Source of the DNA: Climacium dendroides
Lineage: Eukaryota > Streptophyta > Bryopsida > Hypnales > Climaciaceae
Direction: 5' to 3'
DNA length: 64,000 nt
Assembly (NCBI GenBank): GCA_950106755.1
Contig: OX467083.1
Location: 25,663,029-25,727,028 of the forward strand
Program-made: the position numbers and the translations under genes
The notes under the pieces: generated by a model
Told to the model about the DNA's origin: nothing
The model's input: only the letters and a program-made list of their open reading frames with translations
Databases searched by the model: none
In this document: in pieces, positions 35,750-47,605 of the stretch
Layout of the letters: every line of letters starts with the position of its first letter
Numbering within the stretch: position 1 is the stretch's first letter

Positions 35750-38660
35750 GAACTCATAGGTAACAATTTTTTAGCGATGGTACGGTCTTCAATTCTCCAA
35801 GGCCGTCTTCCAGTTGGCACGACATTAGGAGTTATAGCTCTCTTATTTAAATCTGGTGATTGAGCTGACTTGTCTAATTGGTGTCCTATTACCTTATTAA
35901 ATGTCTCATACATAATTGTAGCCAAAGCCCTTCAGATTAAGCTACAACACCTCAAAGATGTCATTAGTCTACGCAAAATAGTGAAATTAGGTTGCCCCTC
36001 ACTAACTTCTTGACATTCCACACTATATAAATATGTACATAGGATGCAATAATATAGAAACCATGTGTGTTGTATGGGTTGGTGTATTGATTCTTGGCTC
36101 AGATATAGAGAATTGCTTGTGCCTCCATCTGGACAAGTGGTGAGTCATGAGGTAACTTTCCTGAGTAAGGCAATCTAATTGTTAAGGCAATCTAATTTCA
36201 CTATTTTGTGTAGAGCAATCAAAGTTTTTCTATTTAGACATATCCTTGGTAACATTCTTCTACAGTATGAGATTGTTGAATGGGTCAAGGATTTTGACCA
36301 AGATCTTATATTCCTAAAACTAGACTTTACTAAAGCATATGATGTAGTTTCTTGGGACTTCCTCTTCTATGTTATGCAAAAAATAGGTATTCCTGAGTCT
36401 TTTGTTATTCCAATATTGCTATTGTTACAAGATGCCTCTACCTTAGTTCTACTCAATGGGAAATCAACCACCCCTTTTCCATTTAGTGCAGTATTAGGCA
36501 AGGCTACCCATTGGCTCCTTATCTTTTTTCTCATTAGAGAATCTTTTCATATAGTAGCAATGGTGGAACAATGTCTAGGGAACATTCATGGGATTCAGCT
36601 ATTTGAATGTGATCTTCAACCATTAGTATCATAGTACATTGATGACATTGGATTATTAGTACAAGGCCAAAAAGAAGACCTTTGTGATACTATTTCTCTC
36701 CTCCAAAAATTTGGTTCTTCAATTGAATTAATCATCAATTGGACCAAGAATATTGCATATTGGTTTTTAAAAAAAGAAAAAATCCCTTCATGGCTTGACA
36801 AATTTGATCTAACTCTCCAAGTTCGTTATCAAAATTTTTAGGTGCTCCTTTTGGCATCACACTAAGAGATTGCTGACATTGATGATTTTCTCCAACATAA
36901 AATCTCAAAAAAATTGTCATATTAGACAACACAATGCCTTCCTCTTATAGAAAGGGTGATAGTGGTTAATGCCATTTTATCATCTACCTTATATTATTTT
37001 ATTGCTATATGGTGTGGTCCTTTATAGGCTATTAGATCTATTCATGGTAACTTGAAAATTTTTCTTTAGAGTGGTATAGAACATACACCAAGATCCAAAG
37101 TGGCTTGGGATGATTGTTGTCTACTGAAAAAGCTTCGTGGCCTAAAGCTATTTGACCTAGAGGTTTTCTTTACTGCCCTCTTAGTTAAATGGATACTTCT
37201 CACGATTGAACCCAATATATCCAATCTAAAAATCTTACTCACATATAGAATCCATAGGATGAAACCACATCCCAAAAGTGGTTTTTGGTTCCCCTCTCAA
37301 GCATGGCTCATTGTCCACAAACCTCTAGTCACTCAAGGATCATGGGTTTGGAATAGAATTACTATTCTTTTGGTGGTCTACCACCTATATCAACTCTAAC
37401 TTTAATTTTATAGTAGATAGTGAGGTTTTTAGCCCAAAGTAGCATGCGTACAATTGGAAACATTTGGGACTCTAAACACAAGAATTTTAATCATGGGGAG
37501 ATGTTTCAACTCATTTCCCATTCACAAATATGGAATATCATAGCTAATTTTACCTCATATCAATGATTTCTCTAGAATGGTTATCTATGTTGACTCATCC
37601 CCTTAACTTTGCTCAAGAACGCAAATGGTTGGGAGATATCTTCCCAACCCAATGACCATATTCTGGCCCTTACATGGATGAACTCTATTACTAATATTGT
37701 ATCCTTCTCCCCCAATCCCAAACTATGACCCTCACTAGCAACCTCATAAAAGCAACAATTGGTCTCACATCTAGGGAATTGTCACCTATTCCAATCTCCA
37801 TTGAAGCTTCTACATATACAAGTTTTGTCCATAGGGTCCATATTATACAACTCAAGAAGGGGAGCAAAGGAAACTTGTATCTATTCTTCTCTCGATGGTC
37901 CATTTTCTAGATCTTGACCCAACTCAATGGCATTGGGGTGAAGGCCACTAGTTGACAACATACACTATAGCCTTAGGACGCACCCTAATTACTCAAAATT
38001 GTCAACTAAAGATATCCATCCCCTCCAAATGGCCTAGTCATCTTCCTCATATATTCTTACCAAACTAGAATGAAGTTTGGCACAAGACCCAATCACTAAA
38101 AGATGTCATTTTCATGTGGTCCATGTGGCACAATGTGGTAGCAATCCATTCATGGTGCGCAAGGATTGCCCCTAACATTGACATTAGATACAACTGTTAC
38201 TCCTTAGGAAATGAAGAAACCTCCATCCACAGATTTTTCTCATATCCATATATCCAAGAGATTTGGGACTATATCCTATATCACATCCAAGGTACTCTCC
38301 TTAAACCCCATGCCCATTTTGATTTTACCTAATGGATCTTTGGGACTTCTATTCCCTGCCACTTCCATGATCTTCACACCATTTGGACTCTTCTTTGAGG
38401 TTCCTCACTTTGGTTGATATAGATTTCTCATAACATGATATTTTCTCATAACCATTGCCCTTTAGAGTTCATTCATGATGCTCTGTAAAATGCACTTCTT
38501 AACTCAAGATGTGCGACGCAATTGAAGGCTCATATTGGGGTCCAACAATAACCTCTTCAGGCTTTTAGTATTTGGATTCATTTTCTAATTCTTACTAGTA
38601 GGGTTGAATCCTCTATTATCTAGAACAAAAAGGGCCCTCTCCTTTGTTCCTTTCATCTTT
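35750..38660 (+). mobile_element. Decayed LINE (non-LTR retrotransposon)
   Basis: Broken plus-strand pieces of a LINE ORF2 occur in order. Reverse-transcriptase start phrases ('NWCPITLLNVSYIIVAKAL', about 35878-35935) come first, then 'FLKLDFTKAYDVVSWDFLF' (about 36308-36365) and 'YIDDIGLLVQG' (about 36637-36670), which replaces the YxDD box. 'LRGLKLFDLEVFFTALLVKW' (about 37130-37190) follows, then a zinc-binding RT-associated region 'RIAPNIDIRYNCYSLGNEET' (about 38160-38220). Many stops and frame changes separate them, so the copy is dead. A small TIR element is inserted at 35968-36214. I see no poly-A tail or target duplication that I would defend. Confidence 0.8.
35968..36214. mobile_element. 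MITE nested in the LINE
   Basis: The left TIR at 35968-35995 (tctacgcaaaatagtgaaat ...) is the inverted match of the right TIR at 36186-36214 (... atttcactattttgtgtaga), with about 26 of 28 bases equal. The element is about 247 bp. It interrupts the LINE reading between 'DVIS' and the continuing RT sequence. Just inside the right TIR the phrase 'taaggcaatctaatt' is repeated. No clear target duplication is visible. Confidence 0.75.
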
Positions 38661-40000
38661 CCAGCTTCAATTGTTCCATGCTCTTAAATCTTCTTTGTTC
38701 AACCTTCATGCTTGGTTATTGTTCTTAGTTTTTTTTCCAATGCAATGGTTCACTCCATTTGTTAAATTTATTTTGTTTTATTTTATAAAATGTAATAAAT
38801 AACTAAAATTTCATGGCATCTTCCTCCTACGTCAAAGGAAACCTCTCAGACATCTGTCTTTACATGAAAAAAATTTAAGAATTTTCAACAATGCCGACAC
38901 TGACTGAAGGCAAAGCAATCATTCTACCTATTGTAGGTTGGTTAACCTGCAATTCAAGTCACACAATCGCAATTTTCAAGTAATTTAGCACAGATTCAAG
39001 TACAACAAATTTGTAGAGTTGACTTTCGGAAAACAGTTTTTTTTTTTTTCCTTTTTCCTCTCACTGCCCTAAAAAGTGCCAATTTCCCACAATTTCTGCC
39101 CCAAATGAGTCTCAGTGCTTTTACGGGTTGACTCCAAGAGGATGTGTAGAGTAGGGCCTATAAAGGGTTCAGACTAAGAATGTCCTCTAACGCGAATCGA
39201 CAGAAAATAAGAAACGACTTGGGAAACTAACCTCCCCAAAACTAATTATCAGCTCACACGTGGGCGGATGATAGACGTGAGAGCTGATAGATCATCTTCA
39301 GTTTCACTCAACAGGCCATTTTCTAAGCGCACTCTAAAGCGCTGATCGATCATTGCATTCAAACCCACGAGTGTTCAGTTACAGAAAGTGCGGCATGCAT
39401 CTCACAATCATCAGGAGAAGCTGGTAACACTCCAATGACGAACTTCACATTGAGATTGCCACGGACTACGAGAACATTGAAAGGGGAGAATTTCCTGTTG
39501 CCATCATGTGAGTGCAAAATCACAGGTAGTGTTACAATTAAGAAGCGTAATGCGTTCAAGAATGATTGAGCCAATATCAAATTCATCTGAATCAAATCAA
39601 GGTAATCACACCCTTCGTCCCTCTGTCCGTCTCCTCCAAACTGGTATGTACATCGCTTCGGCCAATCAGCAAGGTGCTTGCATGTCCGGAAAGAGCCGCC
39701 TTCAATTCCACCCACGGAAGGAAAAACCAATAATTAACTCCACTCCAGCCCTGTCGACCAAAATTTGGACCCGGACCTCTGACCTCTGTGCAGCCACGGC
39801 CTGGTTCCAGCTGGGGCTGGCGCACATTCGATGCACATGTTGAGGTTGCAAGGTGACATTCATCAACAATCATACGTACCAGCCGAAAAAATAGTCCTCG
39901 CTCCACAAACTATGGCCATAGCATCACCGTGTTATTGCGTCATAGTGAATGGAGAGGAATAGGCTTCAACCGTGAATTCATTCAAAGCGGGAGGAATTCA
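38661..40000. other. Flank between LINE and receptor kinase
   Basis: No gene is recognised. The part from about 39.1 kb is GC-moderate and lies just downstream of the minus-strand receptor kinase stop at 40001, so it likely contains its 3' UTR. A minus-strand open frame at 39592-39906 has no recognisable domain. Confidence 0.4.
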
Positions 40001-42839
40001 TTAGCCGGCAGAGGTTCCCTCGGAGGCCGTGCGGGGCGACTGAAACCGTTCTTCCGTGTGAAGCTCCTCCAGGGCCTGGATTATTGTAACCATTTCTGGG
40101 CGTTCGGATGGCGGAGGAGACACACATCGCATTGCCAATTGCAGAGCTGTCATCAACTCCTCTTCTGTAGGTGCCGCAGCGCCTTTCATGAGCTCTAAGT
40201 CAAACACCTCCGCTGTCCAATTCTCCTTCACTATGCCGGCCACGTAATCGGGCAGATCAAGAGCCCCGTCTGTGGTGCTCACGTCTTGAGGTGCCTTTCC
40301 TGTTCACAAATCCGAGGTTCATCGTCATTAGAACCAATGCCCGAACCAGCTGGGGTCCCAAACTTTGATAATTAAATGGCATAATTCGACTGTACAACAT
40401 GTGAGCTACAATCAGTGCATGTGGCAAGTGTGCAGTACAGTACAGAATATTCGAGTGTCGTTGTAGAGGTCATAATCAAGAGGCTTGAGTGTACAGAGTA
40501 TGGAAACTCGCATGACCTAAATTCTTGCAGAAGGTACTGAACGCTACCAACTGACAAAAGCTATAGGAATCATGATGAAAACAGAGGATAAGGGCTAAGG
40601 AGCGTGATGTACCACTAAGAACCTCCAGCAAGACAATCCCGAAGCTGCAGACATCATGAAAACAAACAGAGGATAAGGGCTAAGGAGCGTGATGTACCAG
40701 TAAGAAGCTCCAGCAAGACAATCCCGAAGCTGTAGACATCAGATTTCGTCGTGGCCTTCTTGAGCTTCGTCAGCTCTGGGGCACGGTAACCTAGAGACCC
40801 TGCAGTGGCCACCACATTGGCGTTGGCTGCCGGAGTCATGAGACGAGAGAGGCCGAAATCCGAAATGGAGGCCGTGATGGCGGGTCCTCTCGTATCCAGA
40901 AGTATGTTGGAGGCCGTCAGGTTGCCATGAACGATGTTTTCGTTTTGGTGCAGGTGGACAAGTCCACGAGCAGCTCCTTCGGCTATTCTGATCCTGGTGG
41001 CCCAATCTAGAGCTGTTTCTGGACCCCTAGCTGCAACATCCCACACATCAGTCATTTAGGGACTGCCTCGCCACAAGAAAAACCAGCACGAGCGCATGGT
41101 GAACATCATATTAGCCACATAGGAAGTTCATATTTCGCTTCAAGTCGTTCTACTTATACTATATCGGTTAAAATTACGGAGTACGAAAAGAGCTCAATAC
41201 TCTCGAGAACTAATTACACACTTCGTTAGAATGAAAAGCAGGGTTACATACCATGAAGAAAGGCAGCCAAGCTTCCACCGGGCATGTAGTCATACACCAG
41301 AAGCTTCTCGTCCTTGGGTCCCCAGTAGTAAGCTCGCAACGCCAGCAAATTGGGGTGCCGGATCTTGCCCAGCACGTCCACCTCCTTTGTGAAATCTTTC
41401 TGGGACTTGACTATGCCTTCACGCAACCGTTTCACGGCGATGTGGTTTCCATTCTCTAACGTAGCCTTGTACACAGTCCCATAGGTGCTCTTTCCCAAAA
41501 CCTCCGCCGTTGCACATAACAGATCATCGGCCGTGAACTGCAACGGGCCTTCGAAGTGCACCAGCTTCCCTCCAACTTCACCTTCTCTCTCCGGCGACCT
41601 CTCCGGCTTGTCCCCACCAGCCGCCGCTGCCCCTCTCCCTCGGCAACAGCAGCACAGCATGACGATCATGGCCACTAACAAAATGGCACCGAGCGTACCA
41701 CCCAGTGCGATGAACACGATGCTCAACGTGCTCAATTTCTTCCCCGGGGGAGGGCCTGCAATCGTAGGGGACGGTGCAGGTGTAGGAGCCGGGGGAGGGC
41801 ATGAAACTAAGCCCGCAATCATCCCGCACAATCCAACATTCCCTGGTGAGAAAGAGCTGATGTTGAAAGCCGTTCGGAACGCTGGAACGGGACCACTGAG
41901 GTTGTTGTATGTGACATTCAGCTTCGTGAGAGGAACACTTGCGAATCCAGTCGGGAATTGACCAGTCAAGTTGTTTATCGAGAGGTCTAAAGAGTCAAGA
42001 GAAGAGAGATTGGCATAAGACTGAGGGATGCTTCCCGACAGATCGTTGCTCGCCGCGGTCAGCACCTTCAACGTGGTCGCATTTCCTAACCCAGAGGGCA
42101 ATGAACCAGTGAGTTCATTGTTGTTCACATGCAACTCCATAAGCCTCCCGGATATCCAAGTCTGGGGAAGCGGCCCGGAGAGACGGTTAAACCCTAAATC
42201 CAGATACTGACCTCGATACCCGCCGTATTCCGATGGAATCGAGCCCGTGAGGTTGTTCCCGCTCAAGTTGAGGATATTGAGATTGGGAGGGTTGGCGATG
42301 TCATTAGGGAGAGCTCCCGAGAGATCATTGTTACCGACGTCAAACGCTTGCAGCAGCGGCAAGACGCCGAACCCTGTCGGTATAGACCCCGTGAACCTGT
42401 TGTTGAACAATGCCACGCCTCGGAGTGTGGTGATAGTCGCGAGGGAGGCAGGGATTGCACCCGAAATATTATTGTCGTGGAGATTGAGCTTCCGAAGACC
42501 CACAAGTTGCCCAACCTCGGTCGCAATTGACCCACTCAAGCGCTTCGCAGGGAGCGCAATGGAAATGATGCGGCCCTGAGCACATTTGATACCCACCCAG
42601 GTACCATCGCAGGCCCCCACCCCGCTATCGTTCCAGCTCGCGAGGACATTGCGAGGATCGACTAACATTCGCTTGATCCGAAGAAGTGCCAGAACCTCCT
42701 GAGGAGACGCCGGGATGCCGTCCGTGTCCGGGAGGGTGTCCGGATCCGGCGATGGCATGGGAGGATCCTGACTGACAATAACTTGAATATGCAACAGCAG
42801 GAAGAACACCACCCACCTCCTCTTGGGAAACTCCATCAA
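40001..42839 (-). CDS. LRR receptor-like kinase, IMK2/IMK3 type, probably inactive kinase
   Basis: Three exons (42839-41252, 41030-40698, 40299-40001) with GT-AG borders and consistent phase give about 739 residues. There is a signal peptide ([16 protein letters not shown]), an LRR N-terminal cap ('VLASWND' ... 'TWVGIKC') and about ten plant-type LRRs (LxxLxLxxNxLSGxIP). A Pro-rich stalk and a transmembrane helix at about 368-396 ('[19 protein letters not shown]', then Cys) follow. The kinase domain has glycine loop '[12 protein letters not shown]', the VAIK lysine as 'IAVKRL', and DFG as 'ISDFGLSRL'. The catalytic loop reads '[14 protein letters not shown]', so HRD is HGN and the proton-acceptor Asp is lost. 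This pattern and the 'FLHARGPE' and 'SLGYRAPEL' segments match the inflorescence-meristem receptor-like kinase group (IMK/MRLK), plasma-membrane proteins thought to signal without strong kinase activity. Ligand is unknown. Confidence 0.9.
40578..40741 (-). repeat. Tandem duplication of an exon-intron junction in the receptor kinase
   Basis: Two 79-bp copies (40578-40656 and 40663-40741, period 85 bp) cover the last 44 bases of kinase exon 2, its 5' splice site and the start of intron 2. Copy 40663-40741 is the functional one, ending in ELLTG and the donor GTACAT at 40697. The extra copy, inside intron 2, still reads [15 protein letters not shown] in one frame and keeps its own GTACAT donor at 40612. 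Confidence 0.9.
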
Positions 42840-44310
42840 ATTCTATGTCACCCTACACACAGAGGTTACTCCTCCCGAAACGCTACATTCCAATACCAAT
42901 GTCGCGCAACACCACAGCCTGCTCCCTGATCAATGGCGTTCCGCAAAAGTGACTGTAGCAGTGGTTCTTTCGTACTCGGGCAGTGACAGTTCCTGTACTG
43001 GAATCGGCGCGATTACTCATACAGAAAACCGGACAGAGGTAATGTAAACAACAAACTTCACACCCTACACTCGCAAAACCGATACCTTCATGCGTTACCA
43101 AACAACACATCAATGTTATGAGCTACTTTAACCTTCCAACCCACTCCACACAACGACCAGCTGCAGACCGGACCCTCTCCCTCACACCCTACCTACCAAG
43201 AGCAAGAAGCAATCATAAACTACCAATGTGAGACAAAAAGACGACGTCTTCTTGCAGCGAACTAGCACAACAATGAACCTCCTTACATCAGCAACATTCT
43301 GACCAAGCCCACATGTCCAGCACCACTCCAGACAAAGGAACCAAGCGTGCGTGCACTTCGAAGATCGGGCTCCAGATTAACACTCAAATGGTTACTGTAC
43401 CTCCTCTTGTCCCTCTGATTAAGCCCCTCGCTCTCTTCTCACAATCACTCACCCAACGGTAAATTCCAAACCCTGAGTCGATCAGCAACCAACTACAGCT
43501 AGCTAGCTCACAGGCAATGGCCGGTAAGAAGTTAAGACTTAAGAGCAAAGGCAAGAAGCTGTGCAAGCTCTGTCAATAGTTTCACACACGCAGTCCTCAC
43601 AGGTTCCCACAGGTCCACTGTATGTTACCAAATCCCTCACAATCCAAACAACAAGAAAAAACCGATTGGCCTGGCCAGGGGGGCAGGGGCAGGAGCTCGC
43701 CCTCCGATGCGCACAACGGCACGAAACCCGAAAGAGCAAAACGAGAACGCCAGAGACGCTGGTACTAGGCTTACATTTGCTGCAGCCCCTGCGCTGTTCT
43801 GACTGCGCTGCAAGAAAGGCAAAATACGGAAAGGCAACGGATGGGTCAGTCATTACAACATCCGCCATCACGCCACGGCCACCACAACGCCCGTCACCAC
43901 GCACCACTGCACCAGCAACGGGAACAGGGGAAGGGGAAGGGGGCGGCGACGCTGGGCCGTTCGATCTTGGACCAGATAGTCGGTAGCCGTGCGATCGAGC
44001 CTGACGGGAGCAATAATGCGGGTCGACTGGCGGCGGGCCAAAGAGCCGTTTGGGTCCGGGTTGTGGGGTTAACGGTTATATGGGGATGGATTCAGTTACG
44101 GAGATGGATGAACTCTGTTGTCAAGGATGGTTTCTGTTTTCCAGCTGGGATTTGGATGATTTCTGTTTTCCAGCTGTCGGGATGGGACTGGCTGGGGAAG
44201 GACACAAGCACTCATACAACGTTCACCCGTGTTCGTTTTATCTTTATGGGAAATTGAATGAAATGGTTATTCCGTATTAGTTCAGCATATTTACCCCAGG
44301 GTAAATTAGC
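42840..44310 (-). promoter_or_regulatory. Upstream region of the receptor kinase
   Basis: GC-moderate to GC-rich sequence upstream of ATG 42839 with no convincing gene; likely 5' UTR and promoter. A purine-rich G-run ('ggggaaggggaagggggcgg') lies near 43926. Composition turns AT-rich after about 44.3 kb. No core promoter element could be fixed by eye. Confidence 0.4.
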
Positions 44311-45249
44311 ATCATCACGTTATCTACTGAAAAAGTGAAAAAGTCCACAGTGGAGTAAATTCTTTCACCGTGGCCTATTTAATTGGGCTCCAGACTAATC
44401 ACAGGGAATTGCCACACTGACCTACTGTGGTAAAAACATTGGTACAGCTTTTATTTGGGTTTCTTTAATTCCAATTGGGGGGGTATTGATTTCAAATTAC
44501 TCTAGAATGATTCACACGTCGAGTGTTTGAAAATCAATCAATCACTTAAACAAAGGTGATAAATATGCTACCGGTATGCACCATTTAGGAGGGGTGAGGG
44601 TAAGTTAGAGGCAGTTTGTATTTTTTTCATTTTTTTATGAAGTGGTGATATTAAATGCTACAATAGTGCTCCAAATTTCAACATTCATCCACATAACTGA
44701 ATAGAAAATATTAAGGTAGTACATATCACATATAGTAAACTTACCAATCACCACACAGATAAATTCAAATCTTTCTCCACATAAATATAGTAACTTGTAT
44801 GTTTTGAAATTTGGCGTGATTACTAAATGTCATGTTAAGATTCACTTTCAAAAAACAAAATGCAAAAAAAGATTTCTTCCAACAAATTTTAATTGCAAGT
44901 TAAAGGCGATGCACTGGAAATCTAGTAAAAAAATCCTTGCACCCCTTTCACACCACAGTGTGCGGTCATTGGGCAGTGCTACAAAATTTTGTTCCCATCA
45001 CAATTGAATTGGTAGTTGAATCGGGCAATTACTATGTGGTAATCGGTAGCAATTGTTGTGCGGCTTTTGGATGAATGCAGTGAATGGCTTGTTTACTCTA
45101 TCAATAATTTTGTTTTCATCCACAATTTGGCAATTTCATTTAATATTTTTTTTAATTTGAAGTTTTTTGGCAATTTCATGTTCTTTCAATATCACTAGTT
45201 TGCCCTGTATCATTGCCACAGTCAAAACAAAAGTAAAACTAATTTTCTA
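44311..45249. other. AT-rich gene-free block
   Basis: No gene or clear repeat structure is seen in this stretch. It precedes the 153-bp tandem array. Confidence 0.4.
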
Positions 45250-45690
45250 ATTTTTTAGACCAAAAACAATTCAAAAATGCATAACTTTCTCACCATGAGT
45301 CGGAAAGCCATGAAACAAAGTTTGTGCACCCCTCCTCGCCGAGAACTTTCCGATGGTACTAAGATTGTGACCAAAATATAGGTAAAAGTAATAATTTTTT
45401 AATTTTTTAGAACCAAAAACAATTAAAAAATGCATAACTTTCTCATTGTGAGTCCGAACGCTACAAAACCAAGCCAATGCACCCCTCCTCGCCAAGGGCT
45501 TTCCGATAGTACCAAGATTGTGACCAAAATACAAGAAAAAGTAATTTTCTAATTTTTCAAAACCAAAAATAACTTTAAAATGCACAACTTTCACACCATA
45601 CATCGAAACACCACAAAACCAAGCTAGTAGTACACCCCTCCTCGCCGAGGGCTTTCCGATGGTACCAAGTACACGACCACGGGATGCACA
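45250..45690. repeat. 153-bp tandem array, three copies
   Basis: The GC-rich landmark 'cctcctcgcc' starts at 45331, 45484 and 45637, giving two exact 153-bp steps. Each unit also holds 'atgcataactttct' and 'accaagattgtgacc'-like phrases. The unit is a multiple of three, and the minus strand is open for 110 codons across two units (45271-45603), repeating phrases such as 'YFGHNL' and 'ARRGA'. No known protein is recognised, so this is listed as a repeat and not a gene. Confidence 0.85.
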
Positions 45691-47605
45691 GTTTGGGAGA
45701 TCTCAATGTGACAAACAAACAAAACAAAACAAACATCCTGTCTTAATAGAAGATATTTTCCTCCTAGGGCATGGTGTTGGGCCTATTATTTTGGTACAAA
45801 TGGTCATCAAATCACAAAAAAAACATTAGGTAGAGGAAATGGAGACTGGGAGAGTAAATGTCCTTAACTCTTAATGACCTAAGTAATCATTTTTTAGTCA
45901 TTGCCCTTCTTTTTTGAGTCGTCCGATTTTATTTTGAGTTTCTTTTACAATAATTGTATTTGAAAAATAGGTTGCATTTTAAATCAAATAGCAGTAGGTT
46001 CATCAAATTCCAAATTTACCTCTACCTTATGAAATTTTAAAAATTGAGTAGTGTAGCATAGTTCATAGCTCATTACAATGCAAGCTTCACCAAGCTTGCA
46101 AAATGACTAAAATGTTGTGAAGTTTTAGATGAGTATTCCCAACTTTCTTGTCTTTCATTAAGCACAAAAAGGTCATGCCATATTTTTCCATTGATTCAAA
46201 TAAAACTTCAAACCTAAATATCTACTAAACTATGTGGTCAAATAATCTCAATTTTTTGAGATGCTCACTTTCAATGTAAGCTACAAAATCCCACAACTAC
46301 ATTCTATCCAATCTTAAGAAAAAATGAGTCAACAAATTGCTCAAGTTCTTGGTAATTTGGGCCCAATTTGAAAGTAGGATCATCAAGGGTTAAACCCTAA
46401 AAGTGTTTACCATGTTTTCACCAAAAATGCTCCAAAATTGCATTTTCTAGTACAAGCATCAAATTTTAGAAAAAATAAATTGGGGAACATGTAACTATAG
46501 GATCATGTAGAACATTGATTTTTGAAGATGTGAAAAAAAAATTTAAAATTTTCTTTGTGTGGATTGCAAAAGATTAGTGTTTGAATTGACAAAAATCCTT
46601 TTTTGGCCTTACAAAAAACCTGACAATTGCACTTCACAAGGTCACATTTGTATGAAAAAATGTCCAACATGGTGGTTCTTCTTTGGATTCATTCTTCATT
46701 CTTCAAGGCAAGTTGGTTACATACTTGAAAATTTTCAAATCATTTGGAATTGTACAATGTAGAAGAAAAAAAGTAACTGCAAATTAGTAGAAAATGATTC
46801 AAAATACTAAATTATCAAGAACTTGGTTATGGAATTGAAAAATGCCAATTCAAACAATTGTAATGTTGTATGGAATAATAAACAATCTACATCCAATGTT
46901 TTTATTTTTTTCAAAAAATATTGAAAATTGAGTTAAATAAAGGATTTCAAAGTTTATTTTCAAGTAAAGATTCCATAACTACCCACACACTAAAACTCCT
47001 CATAACTTTAATCTCATTAATCAAAATGGCATTATTTTAGAGCTTTCCATGTATATATAAATTGACCTTATGCATAATTATCCGACATCTCTTATGTATG
47101 TTGAATAGTTGCTTGATTCTTTAGTACATAGTTACCTCAATTTGAACGATTGCAACTTGAACAATTGCAACTGTTCCTCCAATTTTTTTTACTATCTAAA
47201 ACTCACAACTTGAATTTGTAATGTGAAATTTACTACTAAAAATCTCCTCGTTGCCCAACAATAATTTTTTCAAGTTGAATAACAAGTGACCTACAACCCT
47301 CACTTATGTATCTTTAAAGTTTAGGTGATATCACCATTTGATGCCTTGGGCATTTAGGGATTCAAGAATCTTGTCTTGTCCAAAGAGTGAGTACACTAGT
47401 AGAACTAAAGGGTGGTCTTAGGCATCGAGGAATAATATTAGAGCATGGTGTTAGTTCCCTACCTTAGGTACCCTATTCTTGCACTACTCTTTGGTACCAA
47501 AAGACCACAGATTCTATTTGTAATAACTAGTATTTCTCCCAATTCGTTTAAGTTTTTGATGAAACAATGACCCCTCTTAATATGAGCAAGTCAAATAAAT
47601 CTCCT
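45691..47605. other. AT-rich gene-free block
   Basis: No gene is seen. It contains a copy of the dispersed repeat at about 46990-47070 ('cataactttaatctcattaa'), colinear with the copy at 12860. The rest is unassigned. Confidence 0.45.

Noticed and set aside
43561..44257. Possible gene in the GC-rich region upstream of the receptor kinase
   Set aside because: Overlapping frames on both strands have no recognisable domain and the composition fits a leader or promoter.
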